A DNA stretch of 64,000 nucleotides, taken from positions 62,001 to 126,000 of the IMG/VR virus record IMGVR_UViG_3300048672_000512; one strand, written 5' to 3'. Shown here one piece after another: positions 6,874 through 13,986 of this stretch. The stretch is from a virus. The notes below the pieces were generated by a model that had not been told where the DNA came from, did not search any database, and saw nothing but the letters and a program-made list of their open reading frames with translations. Position numbers and translations under genes: made by a program. Every line of letters begins with the position of its first letter. Positions within the stretch are counted from its first letter, which is position 1.

Positions 6874-9066
6874 ATGCTGGTATTTGAAGACATAACTGTA
6901 AAGAACATTCCCTTTTTCAAGGAACAAAGCTTCAATCTTAACAGGAAGGGTATCAGCCTCATTCTGGGTCAGAATCTGAATGTCTCCAGCACAGCTACAA
7001 ACTTTGCTGGCAAGTCTCTATTCTTCTCTCAGTTTGGGGAGTTTCTTACGGACGAAGTGTTTGTAGGAACCAAGAGAGACATCACACGTAAAGGATCTAG
7101 AAGCGTATCCTTCTCTATTGGCAAGGACAAGTACGAAGCCGTGCGCAGCTTTTCTCCTTCGGAGAAGGTTGCTATATCGAAGAACGGCGAGGCTCTAAAC
7201 ATACGAGAGCTTAGCGAGGCAAAGGCAAAGCTTCGGAGTTTGATCAACTTCTCGCCAGAAGAGTTCAAGACGCTTGTTTACCTTGACTTCCGCACTCCAC
7301 ATCCGTTGATCCTTGGTGACACCGCAGAGCGGCGAAAGTTCTTTCTGTCGTTCTTCCGCCAGCTTAACGCTATGGATCCAGTACGAAAGCTGATTGCTTC
7401 GCAGATTCGGGCGTTGAAAGACAAAGCTATCATTCTTGAGGAAGTGAAGGCGCAAGCATCCTCTCTCAAGGGCGAGTGTCCAGCGAACATCAAGGAGTTG
7501 AAGCAAGAACTGGAAGAGATGTCTGCAGAGCATGCCAGCGCAGAAGCACGGTTAGCTGAACTTAGTACGGCAGCCGCGCTGTGGTCGCGTATTGAAAGTT
7601 ATGCCGACGTTTCTGAAGTGTGCACGCGTGAAAACATTGATACGGAAGAACAGCGAAAGTATGCTGTAAGTGCTATCAAGAAAACGTGCTTGAGCTTGCA
7701 GAAGGCAATTGATGACTGTGAGGCTTATGACAAGTGGAAGTCAGACAATCAAGCAGCTAGCGAAGTACTTCAGAACTTGACTAGCAAGCTTGAAGAGATA
7801 GGTGTAAAGCCAAGCAAAGCAGAAAGCTACTATGAGAGCTGCACTGCAGTTCTTGAGGATTACTTAAAGGCCCGTGAGAAACTGCTGGATCAGACTGCAG
7901 CCTTAGCGGGTCAGATACGCGAAGCAAAAGAGAAAAGAGAAGTAGTAGAAGCTGAGTACGACAGGCTGATAAAAAAGCGACGTATGCTCAAGGAAGCTGC
8001 TACCACCTGCCCAACTTGCGGAGCACCGTACAGCAACGAACACGCAAGCGCTGAACTTGAAGCCGTGCGTAAAGCCATTCAGAAAAACAAGGAAATTGAA
8101 CTTGAGGATGTAGCAACCCTTGAGGAAGAGCTGAAACGACTTCAACAGGCCTCAAGGGAAATACAGCGTGAGACTCAAGATGCGCAGTATCGTGCTAAAA
8201 CGCTTCGTAGTTATCTTAATCTGGTAGCTTCAAACGCGAGTACGTCGGCACCACCTGAAAAACCGGCTGGAAAGAAAAGCGACTTTGAGTCGGATCTTGA
8301 ATCGTACCAAGACAAGCTGGAAGCTTTGAGGAACGCAAAGTACCTGCTGGAACTTGAAGCAGAATGGCGAGAACTTCCAAGGGACATTCGTAGAGAGGCT
8401 AAGCTAGGAGTGAAAGAGGCACAACAGAAGTTCACGGAACGTGCTACTGCAATTGCCCGTATCTCTGCAACTATTGAATCAGCAGCAGACAAGCAGCGAA
8501 AGCTGAAAGAGCTAAGCCGGCGTGCTCAGGATCTGATGCAGGAACTTGAAGATAACGAGCCACTAGCACTGTTGGACGGCGCCTTCTCAAAGAAAGGCCT
8601 TGAAACAATAATCATAAACAACCTGTGCGAGACTCTTGGTGCTATCGTGAACCGATATGCAAAGTACCTGTTTCCTGAAGACTATCACTTCAGCTTTGAA
8701 CTCGAATCACAGTTCAACATTCTGGTGACTAGAAAGTACAAGGACAAGGAAGAGGTATCGGATGTACGCAAGCTATCTGGCGCTGAATGTCGTTTGTTCT
8801 CCCTTGTGCTGCTGATATCTCTTCTTTCTTTCGTTCCGAAGAATCGACGTTCAAACGTGGTGATCCTTGACGAACCAACCTCCATGATGGGTCCAGACTC
8901 TGTGCAATCGTTTGTTCAGTTTCTTCCAGTTCTGAACAGTGTGATTCCTCATGTAATCGTCATCACGCCATTGAACAGCACAGAGTATGCAGGCCTCAAT
9001 CCAAACGTGTTTACTGTTCAGAAAAAAGGCAATCGAAGTAGAATTCTGGAAGGTCAGTTCTCATGA
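6874..9066 (+). CDS. 46: Recombination ATPase subunit, Rad50/SbcC family (T4 gp46-like)
   Basis: 730 residues from ATG 6874, chosen because GGAG lies 10 bases upstream and the protein then begins MLVFEDITVKNI as in SbcC/Rad50; a longer reading from 6847 runs into the membrane-protein gene. N-terminal P-loop ending NFAGKS (Lys47), a long coiled coil interrupted by a zinc hook CPTCG (Cys379, Cys382), then the ABC signature LSGAE and Walker B VVILDEPTS at the C-terminal end. It should partner the gp47-like nuclease. The P-loop is stretched: about ten residues separate the first Gly-Gln-Asn from the final GKS. Confidence 0.92.
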   Translation: MLVFEDITVKNIPFFKEQSFNLNRKGISLILGQNLNVSSTATNFAGKSLFFSQFGEFLTDEVFVGTKRDITRKGSRSVSFSIGKDKYEAVRSFSPSEKVAISKNGEALNIRELSEAKAKLRSLINFSPEEFKTLVYLDFRTPHPLILGDTAERRKFFLSFFRQLNAMDPVRKLIASQIRALKDKAIILEEVKAQASSLKGECPANIKELKQELEEMSAEHASAEARLAELSTAAALWSRIESYADVSEVCTRENIDTEEQRKYAVSAIKKTCLSLQKAIDDCEAYDKWKSDNQAASEVLQNLTSKLEEIGVKPSKAESYYESCTAVLEDYLKAREKLLDQTAALAGQIREAKEKREVVEAEYDRLIKKRRMLKEAATTCPTCGAPYSNEHASAELEAVRKAIQKNKEIELEDVATLEEELKRLQQASREIQRETQDAQYRAKTLRSYLNLVASNASTSAPPEKPAGKKSDFESDLESYQDKLEALRNAKYLLELEAEWRELPRDIRREAKLGVKEAQQKFTERATAIARISATIESAADKQRKLKELSRRAQDLMQELEDNEPLALLDGAFSKKGLETIIINNLCETLGAIVNRYAKYLFPEDYHFSFELESQFNILVTRKYKDKEEVSDVRKLSGAECRLFSLVLLISLLSFVPKNRRSNVVILDEPTSMMGPDSVQSFVQFLPVLNSVIPHVIVITPLNSTEYAGLNPNVFTVQKKGNRSRILEGQFS

Positions 9067-9773
9067 AAGTCACAGCGTTTGCTACGCCATCCGCTTCCTG
9101 GTTTGACATTCAGGAATTGGTAATGCTCGGTGTCATTCCGAATGCAGAGTTTGCAGACAGGAAAACAAAGGCGACACCGTCGATCAGGCACACCTGGGTT
9201 AGTGATATGCATGTTGTGTACGCAGAGTCGCTGTCTGCTCTTGCAGTTCATTCGCAAAGCGTACCTGAGTGTTCTCTGACAGAAACCGTCTACTTTGTAG
9301 GTGTTGGCAGCACCACTGCAAAGGAATACGCGTTACCCGTTCTTGAAAAGCTGCCTACAAAGCCGATTGAAACGATTCTGCTGTTCAGCTCTAAGCCAAA
9401 CTACCGAATACGAATTCGACCAGCGTCCAACTGCTACAAGGACGTGTACCGAAAGCACGCAGAAACAAAGAGCTATGTGCATGCCTTACAGCCTCTCATG
9501 TACAAGATAAAGGACAAGGACAAACGAAAGCTGATCGAGTCTCAGGTTCATGCATTCCTAGGTGGTGTTGCAAAGAAGCCGCCGGCTACAGGGATTGAGC
9601 GTATCGATACGCTGCTTGCTAATGAATTGACTTCAGAGTTTCGATCCGTGTGCATTCGAGCTGCCGGTGCTAGAGTTGCAGTAGAAGACGCATGCGGAGA
9701 CTCTGGCTTCAATCCGTTTGAAGTTATTTTTGTACTAAAACGCTGCAGTCTTCAGTACCGTACTTTTCTGTAG
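9063..9773 (+). CDS. Hypothetical protein in the recombination operon
   Basis: 236 residues, starting at an ATGA overlap with the gp46-like stop, so probably cotranslated with it. No motif was recognised. The sequence mixes strands and helices (ETVYFVGVGS, TILLFSSKPNYRIRIR) and contains a Lys-rich helix near residues 140-160 (MYKIKDKDKRKLIESQ). A role in DNA metabolism is suggested only by position. Confidence 0.65.
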   Translation: MKVTAFATPSASWFDIQELVMLGVIPNAEFADRKTKATPSIRHTWVSDMHVVYAESLSALAVHSQSVPECSLTETVYFVGVGSTTAKEYALPVLEKLPTKPIETILLFSSKPNYRIRIRPASNCYKDVYRKHAETKSYVHALQPLMYKIKDKDKRKLIESQVHAFLGGVAKKPPATGIERIDTLLANELTSEFRSVCIRAAGARVAVEDACGDSGFNPFEVIFVLKRCSLQYRTFL

Positions 9774-9817
9774 CTCATTTTTAATGCAAGTGATCCGATC
9801 ATTTTGAAGGAACAACA

Positions 9818-10285
9818 ATGACTGCAATAAGTGGTAGGTTTGAGTACCCGGTGGGCTCTGGTGGTTTTGTAGATCTAGCTACTGGCAGGTACGTTAACGC
9901 GTATGCTGGAAACGACAGTCTGAGTTTGACACCTCCTTCTGGTCTGTCTACTGCTAGCAACTACTACACGATAAACCTGACAAACGGTCAGTATCTGAGT
10001 GCACCGGAAGGTAGCTCTTTTACTACAGCAGACGGTGACTTGTTTGTCATTGAAGACATGCTGTACATGGTGCAAAAAGGGACTCGCGTTGACTTGCCTC
10101 TTTTTCACTATACCGTCGTGACTGAGCGCACAGGAAGCGTAATCAACTCGGTAGTTGCAAGAGTTGCTTCTGTTACCAAGACTTCAGGTCCGGTTACAAT
10201 ACCGCCAAATTCTGCATACGTTTACGTGCTTGCTTCCAACAGTAGAGCAGGCACGCAGTATCTAATTCAAGTAGCTTCTGTATAA
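9818..10285 (+). CDS. Hypothetical beta-rich protein, possibly virion structural
   Basis: 155 residues, rich in Ser, Thr, Gly, Val and Tyr and with no long helix, as in small phage decoration or fibre proteins. A GAAGGA ribosome site precedes the ATG. It is paired with the next gene, three bases downstream, which has the same composition. Both lie in an otherwise replication-oriented region. Function is inferred from composition only. Confidence 0.55.
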   Translation: MTAISGRFEYPVGSGGFVDLATGRYVNAYAGNDSLSLTPPSGLSTASNYYTINLTNGQYLSAPEGSSFTTADGDLFVIEDMLYMVQKGTRVDLPLFHYTVVTERTGSVINSVVARVASVTKTSGPVTIPPNSAYVYVLASNSRAGTQYLIQVASV

Positions 10286-10288
10286 ATC

Positions 10289-11095
10289 ATGGCATCTCAA
10301 AACTTTCTCCCTGTACTTTCAACTAACCGAATCGTGCTTGGGGCTGTGCCTATCACGTCCACGGCGTTTACTGGTTCCGAGACGACGTTTACGGAAACCT
10401 CCACGTCAAAGACCTACGCAACCAAGAGCTTTACTGTTCCCTACGTGTACGCAGATCCAGCAGTAGCCGGTGTCAACGTTCTTTCTTCTGCAACATACGT
10501 TGGCATTGAAGTTTCCACGTCTGTTGCTAACAGTGGAATGCATGTAGTGAAGACTGCAGTTCCTAACATGATCGAAGCTATCGATCTGGTTCCGCAACGT
10601 ACCTGGGTGCAAGCTAACGGCTTTGTTACCGAGATGGGTTTCCTTGCAAATGGCGGTAGCTTCTCGAACTTCCTGTTTCAGCTAGCTACTGGTGTTCAGG
10701 TTCCGTCTACTACGATTGTAGCCCCGCCGCTTGCTACTCCGACTGCGTCTAATGCTACGTTGTCGTGGGTTACCAAAGTTCAATTCAGCAATGCACAGGC
10801 AACCTCGTTCTTTGACGTGAACTGGGTTGAAGCTCTTAGTGCGTCAAGTGGCAACTACGAACCTGTCTCTGCTTCCATCGGTGCCCCGTCTGGTGGTATT
10901 GCAACCTACGTTCGCGCCTTCGTTGTTCAGTCTCCGTCTGCGGTTGGACGTTTTGGTGGTGTGCAGTACAACGTGATGCGATTTATTCGCGTTACGTCTG
11001 ATCCTGTTCCTGCAGGTACGTACGTGTACCCGATCACCATCACCAATACAGATGGCAACACTGTGACCGTGAACCTGTCAGTTGTTGTTTCCTAA
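10289..11095 (+). CDS. Probable virion structural protein with Ig-like C-terminus
   Basis: 268 residues, beta-rich, Ser/Thr/Val-rich. The last ~80 residues (PAGTYVYPITITNTDGNTV) look like an Ig/BIG-type beta-sandwich, common in phage surface proteins. The composition is unlike that of its replication neighbours and like that of the tail genes on the other strand. It could be a head decoration or fibre protein; an exact role cannot be given. Confidence 0.6.
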   Translation: MASQNFLPVLSTNRIVLGAVPITSTAFTGSETTFTETSTSKTYATKSFTVPYVYADPAVAGVNVLSSATYVGIEVSTSVANSGMHVVKTAVPNMIEAIDLVPQRTWVQANGFVTEMGFLANGGSFSNFLFQLATGVQVPSTTIVAPPLATPTASNATLSWVTKVQFSNAQATSFFDVNWVEALSASSGNYEPVSASIGAPSGGIATYVRAFVVQSPSAVGRFGGVQYNVMRFIRVTSDPVPAGTYVYPITITNTDGNTVTVNLSVVVS

Positions 11096-11111
11096 CCTTT
11101 GAGGTAACCGC

Positions 11112-11417
11112 ATGAAATGCCCACAAGACGTAAGCAACGAAGAGAATGAATGGCTCAGTGACAACACCTGCAGCTACTGTGGAAGTCTGAACCCAGAAAC
11201 TTTCCTTCGTGAGATAGAAGCGGGTTCTACTATCACACCAACAGACAAGAACTACAAAGCATACTTGAACACGAGTAGTGGCCGGCGCAAGTTCTATTTT
11301 GAACATCTTTCTGACGAGCAAAAAGCTAAGTTTGTGCAGCTTTGCAATGACAAGAAGTTGAAGTTTGAGTACCCAGGATACTTCTACATCCTGCCATACT
11401 TCTGCAAAGCTGCGTAG
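11112..11417 (+). CDS. Conserved small phage protein with CxxC motif
   Basis: 101 residues. It contains CSYCGSLNPETFL, then a TPTDKNYKAY stretch and a C-terminal YPGYFYILPYF block. This arrangement recurs in small phage proteins of unknown function. The single C-x2-C pair may bind zinc with other residues. GAGG precedes the ATG. Confidence 0.7.
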   Translation: MKCPQDVSNEENEWLSDNTCSYCGSLNPETFLREIEAGSTITPTDKNYKAYLNTSSGRRKFYFEHLSDEQKAKFVQLCNDKKLKFEYPGYFYILPYFCKAA

Positions 11418-11419
11418 TT

Positions 11420-11635
11420 GTGTTTTCATACCGGACGCTTTCTGTTTGCTGCGCGTTTGTTGGTCCTTTCCGCGCAAGTAGTTCTTGTCTCCAAGCTACT
11501 GCAGACAGTGTAGTGTTTTGCACCGGCGAGAGCTTTCCGGTTCAATACTGTGAAAGTGTTGAGGTAGCGAAAGCTGCCAGGCTCGAAGACCCGGTGTTTA
11601 TTGGAGAAAAGGGTGCTGCGATTCACAAACTATGA
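11420..11635 (+). CDS. Hypothetical small protein, possible exported peptide
   Basis: 71 residues from a GTG start two bases after the previous stop; no ATG start is available in this frame. The N-terminus is moderately hydrophobic (TLSVCCAFVG) and could be a weak signal or lipoprotein segment; four Cys are present. The 3' end overlaps the next candidate gene by 23 bases. Weak evidence; it may be a non-coding frame. Confidence 0.4.
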   Translation: MFSYRTLSVCCAFVGPFRASSSCLQATADSVVFCTGESFPVQYCESVEVAKAARLEDPVFIGEKGAAIHKL

Positions 11636-11810
11636 CGCGCCGTCTATTGAAGAGGCTACGAAGATAGATGAGACAAGACTACCGGAGAAAGTAGAATCAA
11701 TTGAGGTTTATCACGATGGTGGTAGGCTTGCCATAGTGGTGAACGGTCAAGAGTTCTTTTATGTAGACGAAGGTACTCGTGACTGCCATGTCTGTTTAGA
11801 CAATACGTAA
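11613..11810 (+). CDS. Hypothetical small protein
   Basis: 65 residues if begun at GTG 11613, which has GGAG six bases upstream; an alternative TTG lies at 11601. It contains an acidic helical half and a strand-rich half (GRLAIVVNGQEFFYV). Its stop is only eight bases before the tRNA. No family recognised. Confidence 0.5.
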   Translation: MLRFTNYDAPSIEEATKIDETRLPEKVESIEVYHDGGRLAIVVNGQEFFYVDEGTRDCHVCLDNT

Positions 11811-11818
11811 CAAACAAA

Positions 11819-11895
11819 GGGCCGATAGCTTAGCGTTCCAAAGCAGCGGACTCATAATCCGTTGATCGTCGGTTAGAATCCGACTCGGCCTACCA
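11819..11895 (+). tRNA. tRNA with CAU anticodon, probably tRNA-Ile2 (AUA-reading)
   Basis: A full cloverleaf can be drawn: acceptor GGGCCGA with TCGGCCT (one G-U pair), D stem GCTT/AAGC, anticodon stem GCGGA/TCCGT around loop CTCATAA (anticodon CAU), T stem GTCGG/CCGAC, and an encoded ACCA end. CAU anticodons belong to Met or, after lysidine modification by host TilS, to Ile reading AUA. The pairs C4-G69 and C5-G68, known positive determinants for TilS, are present, favouring tRNA-Ile2. The T loop reads TTAGAAT rather than TTCRANY, which is unusual. Confidence 0.93.
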
Positions 11896-11898
11896 AAA

Positions 11899-11940
11899 AA
11901 ACCCCACTATCTACTTGCTAGGTACGTGGGGTTTGTTGCT
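11899..11940 (+). terminator. Intrinsic terminator after the tRNA
   Basis: AAACCCCAC (11899-11907) pairs with GTGGGGTTT (11926-11934) around an 18-base loop, followed by TTTGTTG. It lies four bases after the CCA end of the tRNA and should end the long upstream + strand unit. Confidence 0.8.
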
Positions 11941-11970
11941 TCTGCATTACAAACTGTTACACTTTAGTTC

Positions 11971-12000
11971 TTGACAACCGGTGTGTAACAGAGGTAAACT
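11971..12000 (+). promoter_or_regulatory. Sigma70-like promoter
   Basis: TTGACA at 11971-11976 and TAAACT at 11995-12000, with an 18-base spacer, just after a terminator and 55 bases before the next gene. It is the clearest host-type promoter seen in the window and would drive the unit from 12056. Confidence 0.7.
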
Positions 12001-12008
12001 GAAGGTGC

Positions 12009-12024
12009 AGGTAGCAAGCTACCT
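12009..12024 (+). repeat. Perfect short inverted repeat in the leader after the promoter
   Basis: AGGTAGC and GCTACCT separated by AA, lying about 10-25 bases downstream of the -10 box and 31 bases before the ATG at 12056. It could be an operator or a 5' RNA hairpin that protects the transcript. Confidence 0.65.
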
Positions 12025-12055
12025 ATCACCAGAAACAACCCTGAAGGAAGAAACC

Positions 12056-12397
12056 ATGTTCAAGACCACCAACGAATTCCAAGCTGCTGCTACCGCTCTG
12101 CGCCCTGGCGCATGGGTTGCCGTGCTACCTCCTGACGTTGATACAACAAACCCGCACCTGCGCGGTCTTGCAGTGTTCTGCGAGGAAATCCTGCTTGCAC
12201 AAGTGACGTCCAACGATAGCGAAGGCATCATGGCCGACGTGCACGTGATTGACGTTGCAGACGTTCCCGACTGCACAATGGAAATGAAGTTGACGCATGG
12301 GTCGATAGCGGCAATCTGGACCGGGATCGAGTTCCCCGAATGGAAACCGGACCTAGCTAACAACGGCTGGAGCGTGGATCCGTTCACTGCAGTTTGA
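12056..12397 (+). CDS. Hypothetical acidic protein under its own promoter
   Basis: 113 residues from ATG 12056, preceded by AAGGAAG; an earlier GTG at 11981 lies inside the promoter and is rejected. Contains a compact strand-rich core (PGAWVAVLPPDVD, GLAVFCEEILLAQV). It sits alone between a promoter and a terminator, the layout of an early, strongly expressed small protein. No family recognised. Confidence 0.7.
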   Translation: MFKTTNEFQAAATALRPGAWVAVLPPDVDTTNPHLRGLAVFCEEILLAQVTSNDSEGIMADVHVIDVADVPDCTMEMKLTHGSIAAIWTGIEFPEWKPDLANNGWSVDPFTAV

Positions 12398-12406
12398 TTC
12401 TGACAC

Positions 12407-12430
12407 ACGGGAACTTCGGTTCCCGTTTTC
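12407..12430 (+). terminator. UUCG-tetraloop terminator
   Basis: ACGGGAAC (12407-12414) and GTTCCCGT (12419-12426) form an 8-bp stem capped by the very stable TTCG loop and followed by TTTC. It closes the single-gene unit started at 11971; the next gene starts only 16 bases later, so partial readthrough is likely. Confidence 0.82.
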
Positions 12431-12445
12431 ATTTGGAGTTCTGAA

Positions 12446-12958
12446 ATGAACAATCGCATGTTTCTTGCAGCCGACCTACACATCGAGCATGCAAGCATTG
12501 TAAAGTTTCGTACCCGCCATGATGGTTCCCCTTTCAATAACACTCAGGAGCACACTGCGTACCTGAAAGAAAGGTGGAATGAAACTGTCAAGCCGAAGGA
12601 CACGGTTCTGATACTTGGTGACGCTGTATTTGGCGCAAGCAACATTCAGATTCTGAAGGAGTTCAACGGCGTCAAGAAACTGATCATGGGGAACCATGAT
12701 AGCTATCCGGCAGCAAAATACCTTGAGGTATTCAATTCTGTGCATTCATCAATGCAGATTGCAAGCACAATCCTGACGCACATTCCTGTACATCCATGCC
12801 AGTTTCCGCGCTACCAAGCTAATGTGCATGGGCATCTGCATGACATGAGAATTGATGATCCCCGGTACTTCTGCGTATCGATGGATCAAATTGAATGCAA
12901 GCCGATACTTCTTGCAGACGTGTTTGCGCGCCTTGGTGCGCATGGAGTTCTGAAATGA
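12446..12958 (+). CDS. Calcineurin-like metallophosphoesterase
   Basis: 170 residues with the metallophosphatase motifs ADLHIEH, LILGDAVFG, MGNHDSYP, LTHIPVHP and NVHGHLHD in order, giving the two-metal active site. Short single-domain phage versions like this may act on nucleotides or 2',3'-cyclic phosphates; the substrate cannot be read from the sequence. GGAG precedes the ATG and the stop overlaps the next start. Confidence 0.87.
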   Translation: MNNRMFLAADLHIEHASIVKFRTRHDGSPFNNTQEHTAYLKERWNETVKPKDTVLILGDAVFGASNIQILKEFNGVKKLIMGNHDSYPAAKYLEVFNSVHSSMQIASTILTHIPVHPCQFPRYQANVHGHLHDMRIDDPRYFCVSMDQIECKPILLADVFARLGAHGVLK

Positions 12959-13272
12959 CCAAACCTACACTGAACGGAAACTACGTGTCTGCGGTTCCTG
13001 GCGGCACACTCATTCGCAATTTCAAACCCGCAGACCGAGAGTGGTTACTCAAGTGGACAACTTGGTTCTTTTTTAGTGTTCCGGAAGCACGCAAGCATTT
13101 CTTCATTGAAGAGTGCAACTACTTTTACGATCCAGCAACAGAGACAACGCGACGCTTCTACACTGAGGGTTTTTCTCTGCACTACGTTCCTGCCAAGAGT
13201 GACCCTTTGCTTCATGCATTTATAGAAGAACTGGACCAGCAGACATGGTTGCGAATAGCTAACCGGCGTTGA
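12955..13272 (+). CDS. Hypothetical protein
   Basis: 105 residues from ATG 12955, overlapping the phosphoesterase stop (ATGA). Rich in aromatic residues (WLLKWTTWFFFSVPEARKHFF, split by helices). No family recognised; part of the same operon. Confidence 0.62.
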   Translation: MTKPTLNGNYVSAVPGGTLIRNFKPADREWLLKWTTWFFFSVPEARKHFFIEECNYFYDPATETTRRFYTEGFSLHYVPAKSDPLLHAFIEELDQQTWLRIANRR

Positions 13273-13317
13273 CTGTGAAGGTAGTCGTGTAGTCCTGCAA
13301 ATTTTCTGGAGAAAGTC

Positions 13318-13986
13318 ATGAGCAAGAAGAGCATTGGTCTAGCCCGTTGCGTGCAATCGCGTGACGTGCGCAACGGTGTTGTCACCAGCTACGCGAGCAT
13401 GTCACTATGCGCTAAGAAGTTTGGCATGACGCAGGTTCAGCTTACCGAACACCTCAGGTCGGTGAATGCTTCCAAGCGCACATGGAAATGGCATGTCTTT
13501 CGCTATGAAAGCGACTCACATTTGCCTTGGCCGGACTTGGATCCGGTTCTTGCTATCGAGTACTCCATGAGTCTGAAAGAAGTCAGGCTGTACGTAGTCG
13601 AACACAAAGACGGCAACGGCGTCCAGTGCAAGAAGGTTTTGCCGTGGTTGGAAGACGTCAAGACCTACATTGGAAACAAAACGCTGAAACTTGACAAGCT
13701 TTCAAAAGCACGCACGATCAATGTGAATGGCGTTGACTTCCGATGCCGTGTAGCAACGCGTGAAGAGCTTCTTGAGAACTCAGAAATTCTTTCTGAGACA
13801 AGCCGCGTGCGCTCCAACCGTTTGTGTGCTTCCTACATACGAGACAATCACCCGGCTTCGGTGGCTGCCGCCGTAGAACCTGCATACGCTAGCGAGGGTT
13901 CTTCAGACCAAAGCTCTTCAGCCAACAGTCTGCAAGATGCTTTTTCCATACTGACTCAGCTCGGACGGCAACATGATACTGCCTAA
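13318..13986 (+). CDS. Hypothetical protein, possible N-terminal DNA-binding helix
   Basis: 222 residues with a GGAGAAAG ribosome site. Residues ~20-45 (SYASMSLCAKKFGMTQVQLTEHL) could form a helix-turn-helix-like or NUMOD-like segment, which is weak evidence for DNA binding. The C-terminal 50 residues are Ser/Ala-rich and probably disordered. Overlaps the ligase start by 14 bases, suggesting coupled expression. Confidence 0.6.
   Translation: MSKKSIGLARCVQSRDVRNGVVTSYASMSLCAKKFGMTQVQLTEHLRSVNASKRTWKWHVFRYESDSHLPWPDLDPVLAIEYSMSLKEVRLYVVEHKDGNGVQCKKVLPWLEDVKTYIGNKTLKLDKLSKARTINVNGVDFRCRVATREELLENSEILSETSRVRSNRLCASYIRDNHPASVAAAVEPAYASEGSSDQSSSANSLQDAFSILTQLGRQHDTA

Noticed and set aside
9791-9801. 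TGATC-C-GATCA inverted repeat before 9818 as a terminator
   Set aside because: The arms are only 5 bp with a 1-base centre and no T-run; too weak to call.
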